A stretch of 64,000 bases of DNA. Origin: Flavobacterium branchiicola (GTDB lineage: Bacteria; Bacteroidota; Bacteroidia; Flavobacteriales; Flavobacteriaceae). The notes beneath the pieces are model-generated. The model was not told the DNA's origin and searched no databases. It saw only the letters and a list, made by a program, of their open reading frames with translations. Shown one piece after another: positions 43,495 to 53,694 of the stretch. The stretch is taken from positions 640,756 to 704,755 of the forward strand of contig NZ_JAGYWA010000002.1 in assembly GCF_018383905.1 (NCBI RefSeq), written 5' to 3'. Numbering within the stretch: position 1 is the first letter of the stretch; every line of letters starts with the position of its first letter. The position numbers and the translations under genes were made by a program.

Positions 43495-44489
43495 TGAAAG
43501 AGATTCGTCATACATACACGCTGGATGCTGAATGGATGCACAATCAACTTGAGCAGTTAGGAGAAGGTGCAGAAATAATTGACGATAAAATAGTGACTAT
43601 GCCGGAACTGGCAGAAGGAGGTCTTTTTTTTACGCAGGTGGCTCCTGGTTTTTCAGTTGTTCTCTTAGATTTAGTATTCAATCAGCAAGTTTCGGTAAGA
43701 CGACTTAAATCAGACAATGGTTTATACATCATACATTATGATTTTAGCGATGAAGTAAATCTTATTTATGTTGATGGTGTAAAACATCAGATAGGATACA
43801 AAGCTAATCTGGGATTGGGCGTTATTGATCATGCAATAGAAAATGTTTTCAGGCCTGTAATTGGCGAGCGTATTTTTGCCTTACGCTTATTAGTCACGAA
43901 AGAACTTTTGAAAAAATCAATTACAGATCAAAAAATATTTGATGCTACTAAACGTAAAATAAAAAGCGATAAAAAAACACTTTATTTTTATGACCATATC
44001 GACAGCCGAAGCAAGGTTATTATACATGGAATAAAAAATAAATCTTTTTTAGATCCCGCATTCGAAATCTATTTGCAGGGAGTTAGTTTAAGATTGCTGT
44101 CAAAATTCATCAACAGATATTCTAATTTGGCCCCAATGCTTCATCATATACCGGATAAAGAGGTTGAAGCCTTAAATCTGACTATGCAATTTTTACTGAA
44201 TAATTTATTTACATCATTTCCGGGAGTCGATTTTTTGGCAGAAATGGCCGGAATGTCGGTAACAAAATACAAATCATTATTCAAGAAAATGTTTGTTGCG
44301 ACGCCAAGCTATTTTTTTACAAGACAAAAAATGATTTTGGCAAATGAGCTTCTTAAAAGCGAAAATTTTGATCAGATATCTGATATTTCCCGTAAACTTA
44401 ATTACCCTAAAGTAAATAAGTTCTCCTTGATTTATTACCAGCAATTTGGAAGGAAACCAGTTGAAGATTTTTTGAAAGCAAGCTATTAA
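43494..44489 (+). CDS. AraC-like regulator, paralogue 1
   Basis: A 331-residue protein. The N-terminal sensing part contains EGGLFFTQVAPGFSVVLLDLVF, LYIIHYDFSDEVNLIYVDG and HQIGYKANLGLGVIDHAIENVF. A first helix-turn-helix is recognisable (GVDFLAEMAGMSVTKYKSLFKKMFVATPSYFF); the second (SENFDQISDISRKLNYPKVNKFSLIYYQQFG) is weaker, ending GRKPVEDF in place of the common G-x-SPxxF. It shares most of its length with the gene at 44931 and follows the AraC gene with a one-base overlap. The weaker second motif may lower DNA affinity or make it work with a partner. Function unknown. Confidence 0.78.
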   Translation: MKEIRHTYTLDAEWMHNQLEQLGEGAEIIDDKIVTMPELAEGGLFFTQVAPGFSVVLLDLVFNQQVSVRRLKSDNGLYIIHYDFSDEVNLIYVDGVKHQIGYKANLGLGVIDHAIENVFRPVIGERIFALRLLVTKELLKKSITDQKIFDATKRKIKSDKKTLYFYDHIDSRSKVIIHGIKNKSFLDPAFEIYLQGVSLRLLSKFINRYSNLAPMLHHIPDKEVEALNLTMQFLLNNLFTSFPGVDFLAEMAGMSVTKYKSLFKKMFVATPSYFFTRQKMILANELLKSENFDQISDISRKLNYPKVNKFSLIYYQQFGRKPVEDFLKASY

Positions 44490-44930
44490 AATCACAACTA
44501 CACTTCATTTTTTTATTCTGCAAAAACACTTTATTTGCAAAAAAACAATGCGCTATTATTCCTGTATCTTACTTCTATGAAGTCCACATTTCAGGAAAAA
44601 CTACACTAGAAATTTTACACAATAAACATCCGGCTTTGTCAGCGTCTGTTGATGCGAGATACTTCGTTTATCGCTATCGACCGGGCTTTCCTCTACTGAA
44701 ATAATGAGTTGTGTTAAACTCTAAATCGCTAAAAATGAGATGTATTTAGTGCTTCTGATTGATGTTTTAAGTACTGTTTAAAATGTCTTATACTGATATT
44801 TATTTGACTTATTTAGGTTAAAACAATCTGTCTATTTGCATAGTGATAATTTATTAAAACTATGAGGCTGAAATGGCCTTTGTAATAAAGCTTTAAAATT
44901 TAGGTAAAGCCTTATTGAATAATTAGAAGA
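44490..44930. other. gene-free spacer between AraC-like paralogues
   Basis: No open frame of convincing composition is present. The stretch 44627-44700 (catccggctttgtcagcg to accgggctttcctctactg) is noticeably GC-richer than its surroundings and contains a loosely symmetric ccggcttt/accgggctttcc pair, so it may be a remnant of a repeat. Nothing else stands out. Confidence 0.4.
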
Positions 44931-45923
44931 ATGATAAATATTAGCCATACGTATTCCTTGACATCAGTCTGGTTAGAGGATCTTGCAAAACAATTGGGAA
45001 CAGAAGTAACAGATGATAAACTTTTAGTTGTTCCGGAAGAAATAGCAGAAGGCGGTTTCTTCTTTTCTACAGTTGCCCCCGGGCTTTCAGTAGTGCTATT
45101 AGACTTAACGTTTAAAGATGTTACTTTTTTAAAAAGACTAAAATCAGATAACGATTTGTACATAATTCATTATGATTTTAGTGACGAAATGAATTTGATT
45201 CATATTGAAGGCATTAAACATAAAATTGGATACAAAGCCAATCTTGGACTTGGGGTTTTTGATAATGCGATAGAAAATATTTTTCAGCCTGCTATTGGAG
45301 AGCGGGTTTTTGCGATGCGTCTTATTGTGAGTAAGGAACTTTTAAGAACCTCTATAATAAGCGCTGAGTTAGAAGGAGAACGTAAGCGTAAGATAAAAAC
45401 GGACCAAAACACCCTGTATTTTTATGATCATATTGATAGTAACAGCAAATTAATCATGCATGCTATTAAAAATAAATCATTTCTGGATCCTGCATTTGAG
45501 ATTTATTTACAAGGTGTGAGTTTAAGATTACTGGCAAAGTTTATTAATCGCTATTCTAACCTTACTCCAATGCTGCATCATATATCAGAAAAAGAGGTTA
45601 ATGCCTTAAATCAGGCCAAGGAATATCTGATGAATAATCTATTTGATGTATTTCCAGGAGTATTGTTTTTGGCAGATATAGCTGGAATGTCTGTAACGAA
45701 ATTTAAAATACTGTTTAAAAAAATGTTTGTATGTACTCCAAAGAACTTTTTTTTAAGGGAAAAAATGATTTTGGCTAATGAACTTCTGAGAAGCGAAAAC
45801 TTTAGTAAGTTATCTGATATTGCCCGTGAATTGAATTTTTCAAAAGTAAGTTTATTTTCTTCCGTATACTTTCAGCAATACGGAAATAAACCTGTGGATG
45901 ATTTTGTTAAGTCAGAGTATTAA
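44931..45923 (+). CDS. AraC-like regulator, paralogue 2
   Basis: A 330-residue protein with the same architecture as the product of 43494-44489 and strong identity along the whole length (for example YKANLGLGVFDNAIENIFQP, LDPAFEIYLQGVSLRLLAKF, GMSVTKFKILFKKMFVCTP). The pair clearly arose by duplication. The second helix-turn-helix is again atypical (ARELNFSKVSLFSSVYFQQYGNKPVDDF). The 441-base gap before it shows that it has its own promoter, although none can be named with confidence. It is followed after 65 bases by the PAS-only protein gene. Confidence 0.78.
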   Translation: MINISHTYSLTSVWLEDLAKQLGTEVTDDKLLVVPEEIAEGGFFFSTVAPGLSVVLLDLTFKDVTFLKRLKSDNDLYIIHYDFSDEMNLIHIEGIKHKIGYKANLGLGVFDNAIENIFQPAIGERVFAMRLIVSKELLRTSIISAELEGERKRKIKTDQNTLYFYDHIDSNSKLIMHAIKNKSFLDPAFEIYLQGVSLRLLAKFINRYSNLTPMLHHISEKEVNALNQAKEYLMNNLFDVFPGVLFLADIAGMSVTKFKILFKKMFVCTPKNFFLREKMILANELLRSENFSKLSDIARELNFSKVSLFSSVYFQQYGNKPVDDFVKSEY

Positions 45924-45988
45924 AATGGAAATAAAACATTAGATAGTTGAGGTTTATTTTTAATAAAGAGTCCTAAAATTAAATAACA

Positions 45989-46576
45989 ATGGAATTAAGT
46001 GTAAAAAAGATAAGTACAGTTATAAAAAGTCTATTACCAAAAAGCATGATAAATGATATAGGCATGTCTTCAAAAGCTATATTAGAAACAAATCGAAGCC
46101 TGAGTTTTAAACTTAACGATTCTTTTATAACAGATTACAGAGATGAGATTGCAGCATCCAGAATTTATGATGAGCGAAGTCGTATTGCTCTTGAAGCTTC
46201 GGCCACGGGAATCTGGGACTGGGATGTAACTACAAATGTGGTGTATTATTCTGCAGAAGCATTAAAAATACTCGGATTGAATTCTAAGGATGTGTTTGAT
46301 AAATTAGAACTTTGGGACAGAGCGTTGCATCCGGAAGATCTTAAAAAGTATTATTGGACTATAGATAATCATCTGGACGGAAAGACATCTTTTATTGAAA
46401 ATCAGCATCGCGTTCTAACTTCTGACGGTAAATACAAATGGATTTTAACCAGAGGTAAGGTTATAAAACGTGACACAAACGGAAAAGCACTAAGAGTGGC
46501 CGGAACACATACTGATATTTATTTTCAAAAAGAAAGACAATTCGATTTGATTAAAAAAGTACATTATTTACTTTAA
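45989..46576 (+). CDS. PAS-domain protein without an output domain
   Basis: A 195-residue cytoplasmic protein. A leader of about 65 residues is followed by one PAS/PAC domain (about 68-185): SATGIWDWDVTTNVVYYSAEALKILG, LHPEDLKKYYW, HRVLTSDGKYKWILTRGKVIKRD and GTHTDIYFQKERQ. It then stops where a histidine kinase would normally begin. The PAS domain is clearly related to that of the sensor kinase at 58295-59641 (matching GxWxWDxTTxxVxYSAE, HPEDL, GKYKWI, VAGxHTDI). It may act as a stand-alone ligand sensor, a partner of that kinase, or a truncated kinase relic. A strong terminator follows directly, which supports a gene that ends here naturally. Confidence 0.75.
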   Translation: MELSVKKISTVIKSLLPKSMINDIGMSSKAILETNRSLSFKLNDSFITDYRDEIAASRIYDERSRIALEASATGIWDWDVTTNVVYYSAEALKILGLNSKDVFDKLELWDRALHPEDLKKYYWTIDNHLDGKTSFIENQHRVLTSDGKYKWILTRGKVIKRDTNGKALRVAGTHTDIYFQKERQFDLIKKVHYLL

Positions 46577-46595
46577 AAAGAAGAAGAAGTTAGTG

Positions 46596-46641
46596 AACAA
46601 TTTTATTGGTGCTGTTTTTAAGTGCAATAAAATTGTTTTTT
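46596..46641 (+). terminator. hairpin terminator
   Basis: Perfect 13-base arms (aacaattttattg at 46596-46608 and its complement at 46625-46637) followed by five T. A second, weaker hairpin (cttgttag/ctaacaag, 46645-46675) follows. The rest of the gap up to 47040 is AT-rich with no gene. Confidence 0.85.
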
Positions 46642-47045
46642 AGACTTGTTAGGATTTGCTTTTAATTCTAACAAGATAAGTTTGTTTTTACTTTATTTTT
46701 TGGAATTAGTCTGGAGATTATTTGAACAACTGAGTTCGAATTTTTTTCAGACTTTTTTTATTAATGGAACTGTTTTAAGCGAAAATAAAATTAGCATGAT
46801 TTATTGATTAGAAAGACGTATTTCGCTTTTTTTATATTTTCTGTAAGAAATTTACTTTTATAATTTACCAAAATTACTTCCTCACTCCTGTGAAAGTTAT
46901 TCGCACAAAAAGGCTTTTTGTATAGTTCTCTTAAAAGGGCTTTTTCAATTTTGAAATATTTTGTAGCTAATTGTTAAAAAAATGAAAAATTATCATTTTT
47001 AAATGTGTTGATTTCTTGGTTATTGTCAAATTGTTGTAATAAATG

Positions 47046-47130
47046 AAAATTGTGTCTTAAAATGCTATTTTTTTGACGTTTTTGGGATGTAGGATTCTGT
47101 TCATTTGTACCATAAATATTTAATGATAAT
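47046..47130 (+). promoter_or_regulatory. shared upstream element, copy A
   Basis: Contains TGTCTTAA, then TTTGACGTTTTTGGG, then TTCATTTGTA and an ATAAATATTTAAT tail. The same order and spacing recur at 53695-53776 and 61329-61399, upstream of related genes. The TTTG block could act as a -7 element, but the distance to TTTGACG (24 bases) is longer than usual, so a regulator-dependent promoter is possible. Confidence 0.65.
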
Positions 47131-47224
47131 TAAGCCAAACATTTACAAGCAGTTTGTTTTTCAATTGTATAAAAAAATAAAGGTGCGAGTAAACATGTTC
47201 GTTTAACAATTTAAAATTAACATT

Positions 47225-50200
47225 ATGCATATTAAAAACACTTTTTTAGGACTTACAGGTATGTTGTTGTTTTCTACAGCAGCTTACAGTCAGGTAGGTA
47301 TAGGGACCCTGAGTCCGCATCAGTCCTCGCAGTTAGATGTGACCGCGACGGATAAGGGATTACTGATACCACGTATTAGGCTAATACAAACTTCGCTGCA
47401 AGCCCCTGTTGTGGGTACTGCTGCGGTTAGTTTGTTGGTTTATAATACTGAAACGATTAATGATGTTACCCCAGGGTTTTACTACTGGAATGGATTAAAA
47501 TGGGTAAGAATCATTGGCAAAGATGAAATTGGTAATTTCCATGAAACAGTTACAAGACTGGTAAATAATGGAGATGGAACTTATAATTACGAAAATGAAA
47601 ATGGTGATATAACTACTATTAATATTAAGGGAGATGTAGCATTATATCAGACCTTGACATCATTAGTTTATGATGCAACAACACAGGTTCTAACTTATAA
47701 AGATGAAGACAATAGGTCTCATCAAATTACTTTGTCTAGTTTAAAAGGAGAACAAGGTCCAATTGGACCAGCAGGTCCTGCAGGGCAAGTAGGTACAGAA
47801 TCTGGAAAAGGTGCACCTGGACAGGCAGGTACACCCGGTGCACCTGGAAAAGATATTAATATTTATACAGATATAAATACGAATATTGTTTATGTTCAGA
47901 ATCCTGACGGAAGCTGGACTCCAATTAATGGACCTGAAGGTAAACCGGGAGAAAAAGGAGAAAAGGGTGAAGCAGGAAAAGTAGGTACAGAATCTGGAAA
48001 AGGAGAGCCTGGGCAGGCTGGTACACCTGGTGCACCTGGAAAAGATATTAATATTTATACAGATATAAATACGAACATTGTTTATGTTCAGAATCCTGAC
48101 GGAAGCTGGACACCAATTAATGGACCTGAAGGTAAACCAGGAGAAAAAGGTACTGACGGTACTAATGGTAAAGACTTCAAATATGAAGATTTCACGCCGG
48201 AGCAATTAGTTGGATTAACTGGACCACAAGGTGCAGCAGGAACAAACGGTACTAATGGTATTGACGGAAAAGATTTCAAATACGAAGACTTTACACCAGA
48301 GCAATTAGTAGGTTTAACTGGACCGCAAGGTACAGCAGGAGCAAACGGAGCTGATGGAAAAGACGGTTCTAATGGAACTGACGGAATAAACGGAGCTGAC
48401 GGAAAAGATTTTAAATATGAAGACTTTACACCAGAACAATTAGTAGGTTTAACTGGACCGCAAGGTACAGCAGGAACCAATGGAGCAGATGGAACACACG
48501 GAGTTGACGGAAAAGATTTCAAATACGAAGATTTCACACCAGAACAATTAGTTGGTTTGACTGGTCCACAGGGAGAACGTGGATTAACAGGAATTAAGGG
48601 GAGTCCTGGTGCAAATGGAACTGACGGAACAAACGGTACTAATGGTATTGACGGAAAAGACTTCAAATATGAAGATTTCACGCCAGAGCAATTAGTAGGT
48701 TTAACTGGACCACAAGGTACGGCAGGAACAAACGGTACTAATGGTATTGATGGAAAAGATTTTAAATACGAAGATTTTACACCAGAGCAATTAGTTGGTT
48801 TAACTGGACCACAAGGTACAGCAGGAACTAATGGAAAAGATGGTGTTGATGGAACAAACGGTACTAATGGTATTGACGGAAAAGATTTCAAATACGAAGA
48901 TTTCACACCAGAACAATTAGTTGGTTTAACTGGGCCACAAGGTGCAGCAGGAACAAACGGAAAAGATGGTGCTGACGGAACAAACGGAACAAATGGTACT
49001 GATGGAAAAGATTTTAAATATGAAGATTTCACACCAGAACAATTAGTTGGTTTAACTGGACCACAAGGTGCAGCAGGAACTAACGGAAAAGATGGTGCTG
49101 ACGGAACAAACGGTACTAATGGTATTGATGGAAAAGATTTCAAATATGAAGACTTCACACCAGAGCAATTAGTTGGTTTAACTGGACCACAAGGTACGGC
49201 AGGAACAAACGGTACTAATGGTATTGATGGAAAAGATTTTAAATACGAAGATTTTACACCAGAGCAATTAGTTGGTTTAACTGGACCACAAGGTACAGCA
49301 GGAACTAATGGAAAAGATGGAGTTGACGGAACAAACGGAACAAATGGTATTGACGGAAAAGACTTCAAATATGAAGATTTCACGCCAGAGCAATTAGTTG
49401 GATTGACAGGACCAAAAGGTGCTGACGGAACAAACGGAACTAATGGAGTTGACGGAAAAGATTTCAAGTACGAAGATTTTACGCCAGAACAATTAGTAGG
49501 TTTAACTGGACCACAAGGTGCAGCAGGAACAAACGGAACAAATGGAGTTGACGGAACAAATGGTATTGACGGAAAAGATTTCAAATACGAAGATTTCACA
49601 CCAGAGCAATTAGTTGGTTTAACTGGACCTCAAGGTGCAGCAGGAACAAACGGAAAAGATGGAGTTGACGGAACAAACGGTACTAATGGTATTGACGGAA
49701 AAGATTTCAAATATGAAGATTTCACACCAGAACAATTAGTAGGTTTAACTGGACCACAAGGTGCGGCAGGAACAAACGGAAAAGATGGTGTTGATGGAAC
49801 TAACGGAACTAATGGTACTGATGGAAAAGATTTCAAATACGATGATTTCACACCGGAACAATTAGTTGGTTTAACTGGGCCAGAAGGAGCAGCAGGAACT
49901 AACGGAAAAGATGGAATTGACGGAAAAGATTTCAAATATGAAGATTTCACACCAGAGCAATTAGTAGGTTTAACTGGACCAAAAGGTGCTGACGGAACAA
50001 ACGGAGTTGACGGAAAAGATTTCAAATACGATGATTTTACACCGGAGCAATTAGTTGGTTTAACTGGACCACAAGGTGCAGCAGGAACTAATGGAAAAGA
50101 TGGTGTTGACGGAACAAACGGAAAAGATGGTGTTGATGGAACAAACGGAACAAATGGTGCTGACGGAAAAGATTTTAAATATGAAGATTTTACGCCAGAA

Positions 50201-53200
50201 CAATTAGTAGGTTTAACTGGACCACAAGGTACAGCAGGAACTAACGGAAAAGATGGAGTTGACGGAAAAGATTTCAAATACGAAGATTTCACGCCAGAGC
50301 AATTAGTTGGATTAACAGGTCCAAAAGGTACTGATGGTACAAACGGAACAAATGGAGTTGACGGAACAAACGGTACTAATGGTATTGATGGAAAAGATTT
50401 CAAATATGAAGATTTCACGCCAGAGCAATTAGTTGGATTAACAGGACCAAAAGGAGTTGACGGAACAAACGGTACTAATGGTATTGACGGAAAAGATTTC
50501 AAATATGAAGATTTCACACCAGAGCAATTAGTTGGATTAACTGGACCACAAGGTGCATCAGGAACAAACGGGAAAGATGGTGTTGATGGAACAAACGGTA
50601 CTAATGGTATTGATGGAAAAGATTTCAAATACGAAGATTTCACACCAGAGCAATTAGTTGGTTTAACTGGACCAGAAGGTGCTGACGGAACAAACGGAAA
50701 AGATGGAGTTGACGGAACAAACGGTACTAATGGTATTGACGGAAAAGACTTCAAATATGAAGATTTCACGCCAGAGCAATTAGTAGGTTTAACTGGACCA
50801 CAAGGTACGGCAGGAACAAACGGTACTAATGGTATTGATGGAAAAGATTTCAAATACGAAGATTTCACACCAGAGCAATTAGTAGGTTTAACTGGGCCAC
50901 AAGGTGCTGACGGAACAAACGGAGTTGACGGAAAAGATTTCAAATACGAAGATTTCACGCCAGAACAATTAGTTGGATTAACTGGACCACAAGGTGCAAC
51001 AGGAACAAACGGAAAAGATGGTGTTGACGGAACAAACGGTACTAATGGTACTGATGGAAAAGATTTCAAATACGAAGATTTCACACCAGAACAATTAGTT
51101 GGTTTAACTGGACCTCAAGGTACAGCAGGAACAAATGGAAAAGATGGAGTTGACGGAAAAGATTTCAAATACGAAGACTTTACGCCAGAACAATTAGTTG
51201 GATTAACAGGTCCAAAAGGTACTGATGGTACAAATGGAACTAACGGAAAAGATTTCAAATATGAAGATTTCACACCGGAGCAATTAGTAGGTTTAACTGG
51301 ACCACAAGGTGCGGCAGGAACAAACGGAGCTAATGGAAAAGATGGTTCTAATGGAACTGACGGAGCTGACGGAGTTGATGGAAAAGATTTCAAATACGAA
51401 GACTTTACGCCAGAACAATTAGTTGGATTAACTGGACCACAAGGTGCAACAGGAACAAACGGAAAAGATGGTGTTGACGGAACAAACGGTACTAATGGTA
51501 CTGATGGAAAAGATTTCAAATACGAAGATTTCACGCCAGAACAATTAGTTGGATTAACTGGACCACAAGGTGCAGCAGGAACAAATGGTACTGATGGAAA
51601 AGATGGTGCGGTAGGTCTTCAAGGTCCACAAGGTATCGCTGGAACTGATGGAGCAAAAGGTGATAAAGGTGATACTGGAGCGCAAGGTGCACAAGGTATC
51701 GCTGGAGCTGACGGAGCAAAAGGTGATGTTGGAGCAACAGGAGCACAAGGTTTACAAGGACTTCCTGGAGCAAAAGGAGATACTGGAGCGCAAGGTCCAC
51801 AAGGTATCGCTGGAACCGATGGAGCAAAAGGAGATAAAGGAGATACTGGAGCACAAGGTTCACAAGGTCTTCCTGGAGTAAAAGGTGATACGGGTGTACA
51901 AGGTATTCAGGGTATTGCCGGAGCAAAAGGAGATAAAGGAGATACTGGAGCGCAAGGTCCACAAGGTATCGCTGGAACAACTGGTGCAAAAGGAGATAAA
52001 GGTGATGCTGGAGCAACTGGAGCGCAAGGTTTGCAAGGTCCGATAGGATTAACTGGTGCTGCCGGAGCAAAAGGAGATACCGGGGCAGCTGGAGCAACTG
52101 GAGCAACTGGAGCAACTGGAGCACAAGGTATTCAGGGAATTGCTGGTCCAACAGGTCCTGCCGGAGCAAAAGGTGATACCGGAGCAGCCGGAGCAAGAGG
52201 ATTGCAAGGTATTCAGGGTGTTGCTGGGTCTACTGGTGCAGCTGGCGCAACCGGTCCTGCTGGAGCAACAGGAGCAACGGGTCCTGCGGGTCCTGTGTAT
52301 ACTGCTGGTACAGGAATAGCAATTAATGCTTCAACTCGTGTAATTTCAGCATTAAATACGTCAAATTTATGGAATGCGAATCAATTGCAAGGTAGACCAA
52401 TAAGTACTACAGCACCTACAGCATTTCAGGTTTTGTCATGGAGTGGATCAAGCTGGACGCCAGCATCAATAAATATCCCAATAGAGCCATGGCGTGTGTC
52501 TGGAACAACAACAGAAGCTACTGGTAATACTCAAAATATCTATCAAATGGGTAGAATTGGTATTGGGACAACTAATCCAGGAAAAGAACTAAGTGTTGTA
52601 GGTAATGCTGTAATAAGTAAAACATTACAGTTAGACGGTGAAAATGTTGGTGATGGTACTACGAGAACGGGTATGTTTTTTGGAACCACAACTAGTGGAG
52701 AAGGAATAACTTCTAACAGAGGTACTGCAGCAAATGGTAATGTATATGGATTGGACTTCTGGACAAACAATAATAAACGTATGTCTATAGCTTCTAATGG
52801 TAATGTAGGTATAGGTTTAATAGCGCCAGGTAGGAAACTGGATGTTAATGGTGTAATCAGAGGAAGTGTTATGCAAATTAATCCAGGAAATTTATCAGGT
52901 AATTATGCAAATCCTGCCGAATTGAATTTTGTTAGAAATGCAAATAATGATCGTTGGATAATGGGGTCATCGCTTAATGGTAGGGGTAATGATATATTTG
53001 AGTTAGCTCACGTAACTGGATCGAATGGATTTGAAAACAGAGTATTTATTTATGATAAAATAAGCTCAAGTTTAGCGATTAATCAGGCAGGTGTAAATAC
53101 TTCATATAGATTCTATGTAAACGGTGCATCAGGTGGAACAACCGCTTGGACAAATGCTTCAGACAGAAGATATAAAAAGGACATAACGCCAATTGTAAAC

Positions 53201-53536
53201 GCTGTAGATAAAATTATGAAAATAAAAGGAGTTGGTTATAACTGGAGAAAAGACGAGTTCAAAGAAATGTCTTTTGCTGATAAACACCAGTTAGGAGTTA
53301 TTGCTCAGGATATCGAAAAAGTATTGCCAGAAGCAGTAACGGTAGATGACAAAGGGTATTACTCTGTTTCTTATACCACGATTATTCCGGTATTGGTTGA
53401 AGCTGTTAAAGAACAACAGAACGAAATCAAACTTAAGGATAAAAAGATGGAAGAGTTACAACAAACTCAAAAGAAACAACAAGCTGAATTAGATAGTTTA
53501 AAAGAAGCTGTAAAACAGTTATTATCTAAAAAATAG
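47225..53536 (+). CDS. giant collagen-like repeat surface protein with C-terminal S74 chaperone domain
   Basis: A 2103-residue exported protein. A signal peptide (about 1-23) is followed by the family opening YSQVGIGTLSPHQSSQLDV and a beta-rich segment (ETVTRLVNNGDGTYNYENEN) related to the 90-aa repeat of the protein at 61617. From about 315 to 1450 there are about 30 copies of a linker, KDFKYEDFTPEQLVGLTGP, alternating with short GxY blocks (GTNGKDGVDGTNG type). Then comes a more regular collagen-like stretch (GxY, about 1455-1695). The C-terminus is an intramolecular chaperone/S74 domain: SDRRYKKDI with S1979, YNWRKDEF, LGVIAQDIEKVLPEAV, and a final coiled coil. In phage tail fibres this domain drives trimer assembly and cuts itself off. 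The protein probably forms a long trimeric fibre. The linker resembles those of phage tail proteins. Confidence 0.9.
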   Translation: MHIKNTFLGLTGMLLFSTAAYSQVGIGTLSPHQSSQLDVTATDKGLLIPRIRLIQTSLQAPVVGTAAVSLLVYNTETINDVTPGFYYWNGLKWVRIIGKDEIGNFHETVTRLVNNGDGTYNYENENGDITTINIKGDVALYQTLTSLVYDATTQVLTYKDEDNRSHQITLSSLKGEQGPIGPAGPAGQVGTESGKGAPGQAGTPGAPGKDINIYTDINTNIVYVQNPDGSWTPINGPEGKPGEKGEKGEAGKVGTESGKGEPGQAGTPGAPGKDINIYTDINTNIVYVQNPDGSWTPINGPEGKPGEKGTDGTNGKDFKYEDFTPEQLVGLTGPQGAAGTNGTNGIDGKDFKYEDFTPEQLVGLTGPQGTAGANGADGKDGSNGTDGINGADGKDFKYEDFTPEQLVGLTGPQGTAGTNGADGTHGVDGKDFKYEDFTPEQLVGLTGPQGERGLTGIKGSPGANGTDGTNGTNGIDGKDFKYEDFTPEQLVGLTGPQGTAGTNGTNGIDGKDFKYEDFTPEQLVGLTGPQGTAGTNGKDGVDGTNGTNGIDGKDFKYEDFTPEQLVGLTGPQGAAGTNGKDGADGTNGTNGTDGKDFKYEDFTPEQLVGLTGPQGAAGTNGKDGADGTNGTNGIDGKDFKYEDFTPEQLVGLTGPQGTAGTNGTNGIDGKDFKYEDFTPEQLVGLTGPQGTAGTNGKDGVDGTNGTNGIDGKDFKYEDFTPEQLVGLTGPKGADGTNGTNGVDGKDFKYEDFTPEQLVGLTGPQGAAGTNGTNGVDGTNGIDGKDFKYEDFTPEQLVGLTGPQGAAGTNGKDGVDGTNGTNGIDGKDFKYEDFTPEQLVGLTGPQGAAGTNGKDGVDGTNGTNGTDGKDFKYDDFTPEQLVGLTGPEGAAGTNGKDGIDGKDFKYEDFTPEQLVGLTGPKGADGTNGVDGKDFKYDDFTPEQLVGLTGPQGAAGTNGKDGVDGTNGKDGVDGTNGTNGADGKDFKYEDFTPEQLVGLTGPQGTAGTNGKDGVDGKDFKYEDFTPEQLVGLTGPKGTDGTNGTNGVDGTNGTNGIDGKDFKYEDFTPEQLVGLTGPKGVDGTNGTNGIDGKDFKYEDFTPEQLVGLTGPQGASGTNGKDGVDGTNGTNGIDGKDFKYEDFTPEQLVGLTGPEGADGTNGKDGVDGTNGTNGIDGKDFKYEDFTPEQLVGLTGPQGTAGTNGTNGIDGKDFKYEDFTPEQLVGLTGPQGADGTNGVDGKDFKYEDFTPEQLVGLTGPQGATGTNGKDGVDGTNGTNGTDGKDFKYEDFTPEQLVGLTGPQGTAGTNGKDGVDGKDFKYEDFTPEQLVGLTGPKGTDGTNGTNGKDFKYEDFTPEQLVGLTGPQGAAGTNGANGKDGSNGTDGADGVDGKDFKYEDFTPEQLVGLTGPQGATGTNGKDGVDGTNGTNGTDGKDFKYEDFTPEQLVGLTGPQGAAGTNGTDGKDGAVGLQGPQGIAGTDGAKGDKGDTGAQGAQGIAGADGAKGDVGATGAQGLQGLPGAKGDTGAQGPQGIAGTDGAKGDKGDTGAQGSQGLPGVKGDTGVQGIQGIAGAKGDKGDTGAQGPQGIAGTTGAKGDKGDAGATGAQGLQGPIGLTGAAGAKGDTGAAGATGATGATGAQGIQGIAGPTGPAGAKGDTGAAGARGLQGIQGVAGSTGAAGATGPAGATGATGPAGPVYTAGTGIAINASTRVISALNTSNLWNANQLQGRPISTTAPTAFQVLSWSGSSWTPASINIPIEPWRVSGTTTEATGNTQNIYQMGRIGIGTTNPGKELSVVGNAVISKTLQLDGENVGDGTTRTGMFFGTTTSGEGITSNRGTAANGNVYGLDFWTNNNKRMSIASNGNVGIGLIAPGRKLDVNGVIRGSVMQINPGNLSGNYANPAELNFVRNANNDRWIMGSSLNGRGNDIFELAHVTGSNGFENRVFIYDKISSSLAINQAGVNTSYRFYVNGASGGTTAWTNASDRRYKKDITPIVNAVDKIMKIKGVGYNWRKDEFKEMSFADKHQLGVIAQDIEKVLPEAVTVDDKGYYSVSYTTIIPVLVEAVKEQQNEIKLKDKKMEELQQTQKKQQAELDSLKEAVKQLLSKK
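48169..51600 (+). repeat. coding tandem repeat, about 30 units of 75-145 bp
   Basis: Each unit contains a nearly constant block encoding KDFKYEDFTPEQLVGLTGP and a variable block of Gly-x-x triplets. Unit length varies by whole triplets of codons, so the reading frame is always kept. Synonymous differences between copies (gaagatttcaca/gaagattttacg) show some age, while long identical neighbours suggest recent conversion or unequal crossing-over. Confidence 0.95.
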
Positions 53537-53545
53537 TAAAAAGCA

Positions 53546-53580
53546 GCGCAGTCTTCCTAAAGAAGGCTGTGCTCAATTTT
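53546..53580 (+). terminator. hairpin terminator
   Basis: Arms gcgcagtcttc (53546-53556) and gaaggctgtgc (53562-53572), two mismatches, then a T-rich tract. It ends the collagen-like gene. Confidence 0.65.
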
Positions 53581-53694
53581 AATCAGAAAAAGAAAAATGT
53601 GAGAATTATTTATTTATTCAAGCATTTTTTTTTTTGATTAAAATCTTAGCAAACAGGATAATGATGTGCTACTGTTGTTTAAATCAATGTAAGT

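Noticed and set aside
48088..51534. Very long open frames on the minus strand (503, 484 and 139 codons)
   Set aside because: They are antisense to the repeated collagen-like coding region and stay open only because the repeat lacks stops in that frame; their products are themselves periodic and have no start signals.
51531..52319. Leu/Gln-rich open frames on both strands
   Set aside because: They arise from the GxY-repeat part of the collagen-like gene read in other frames.
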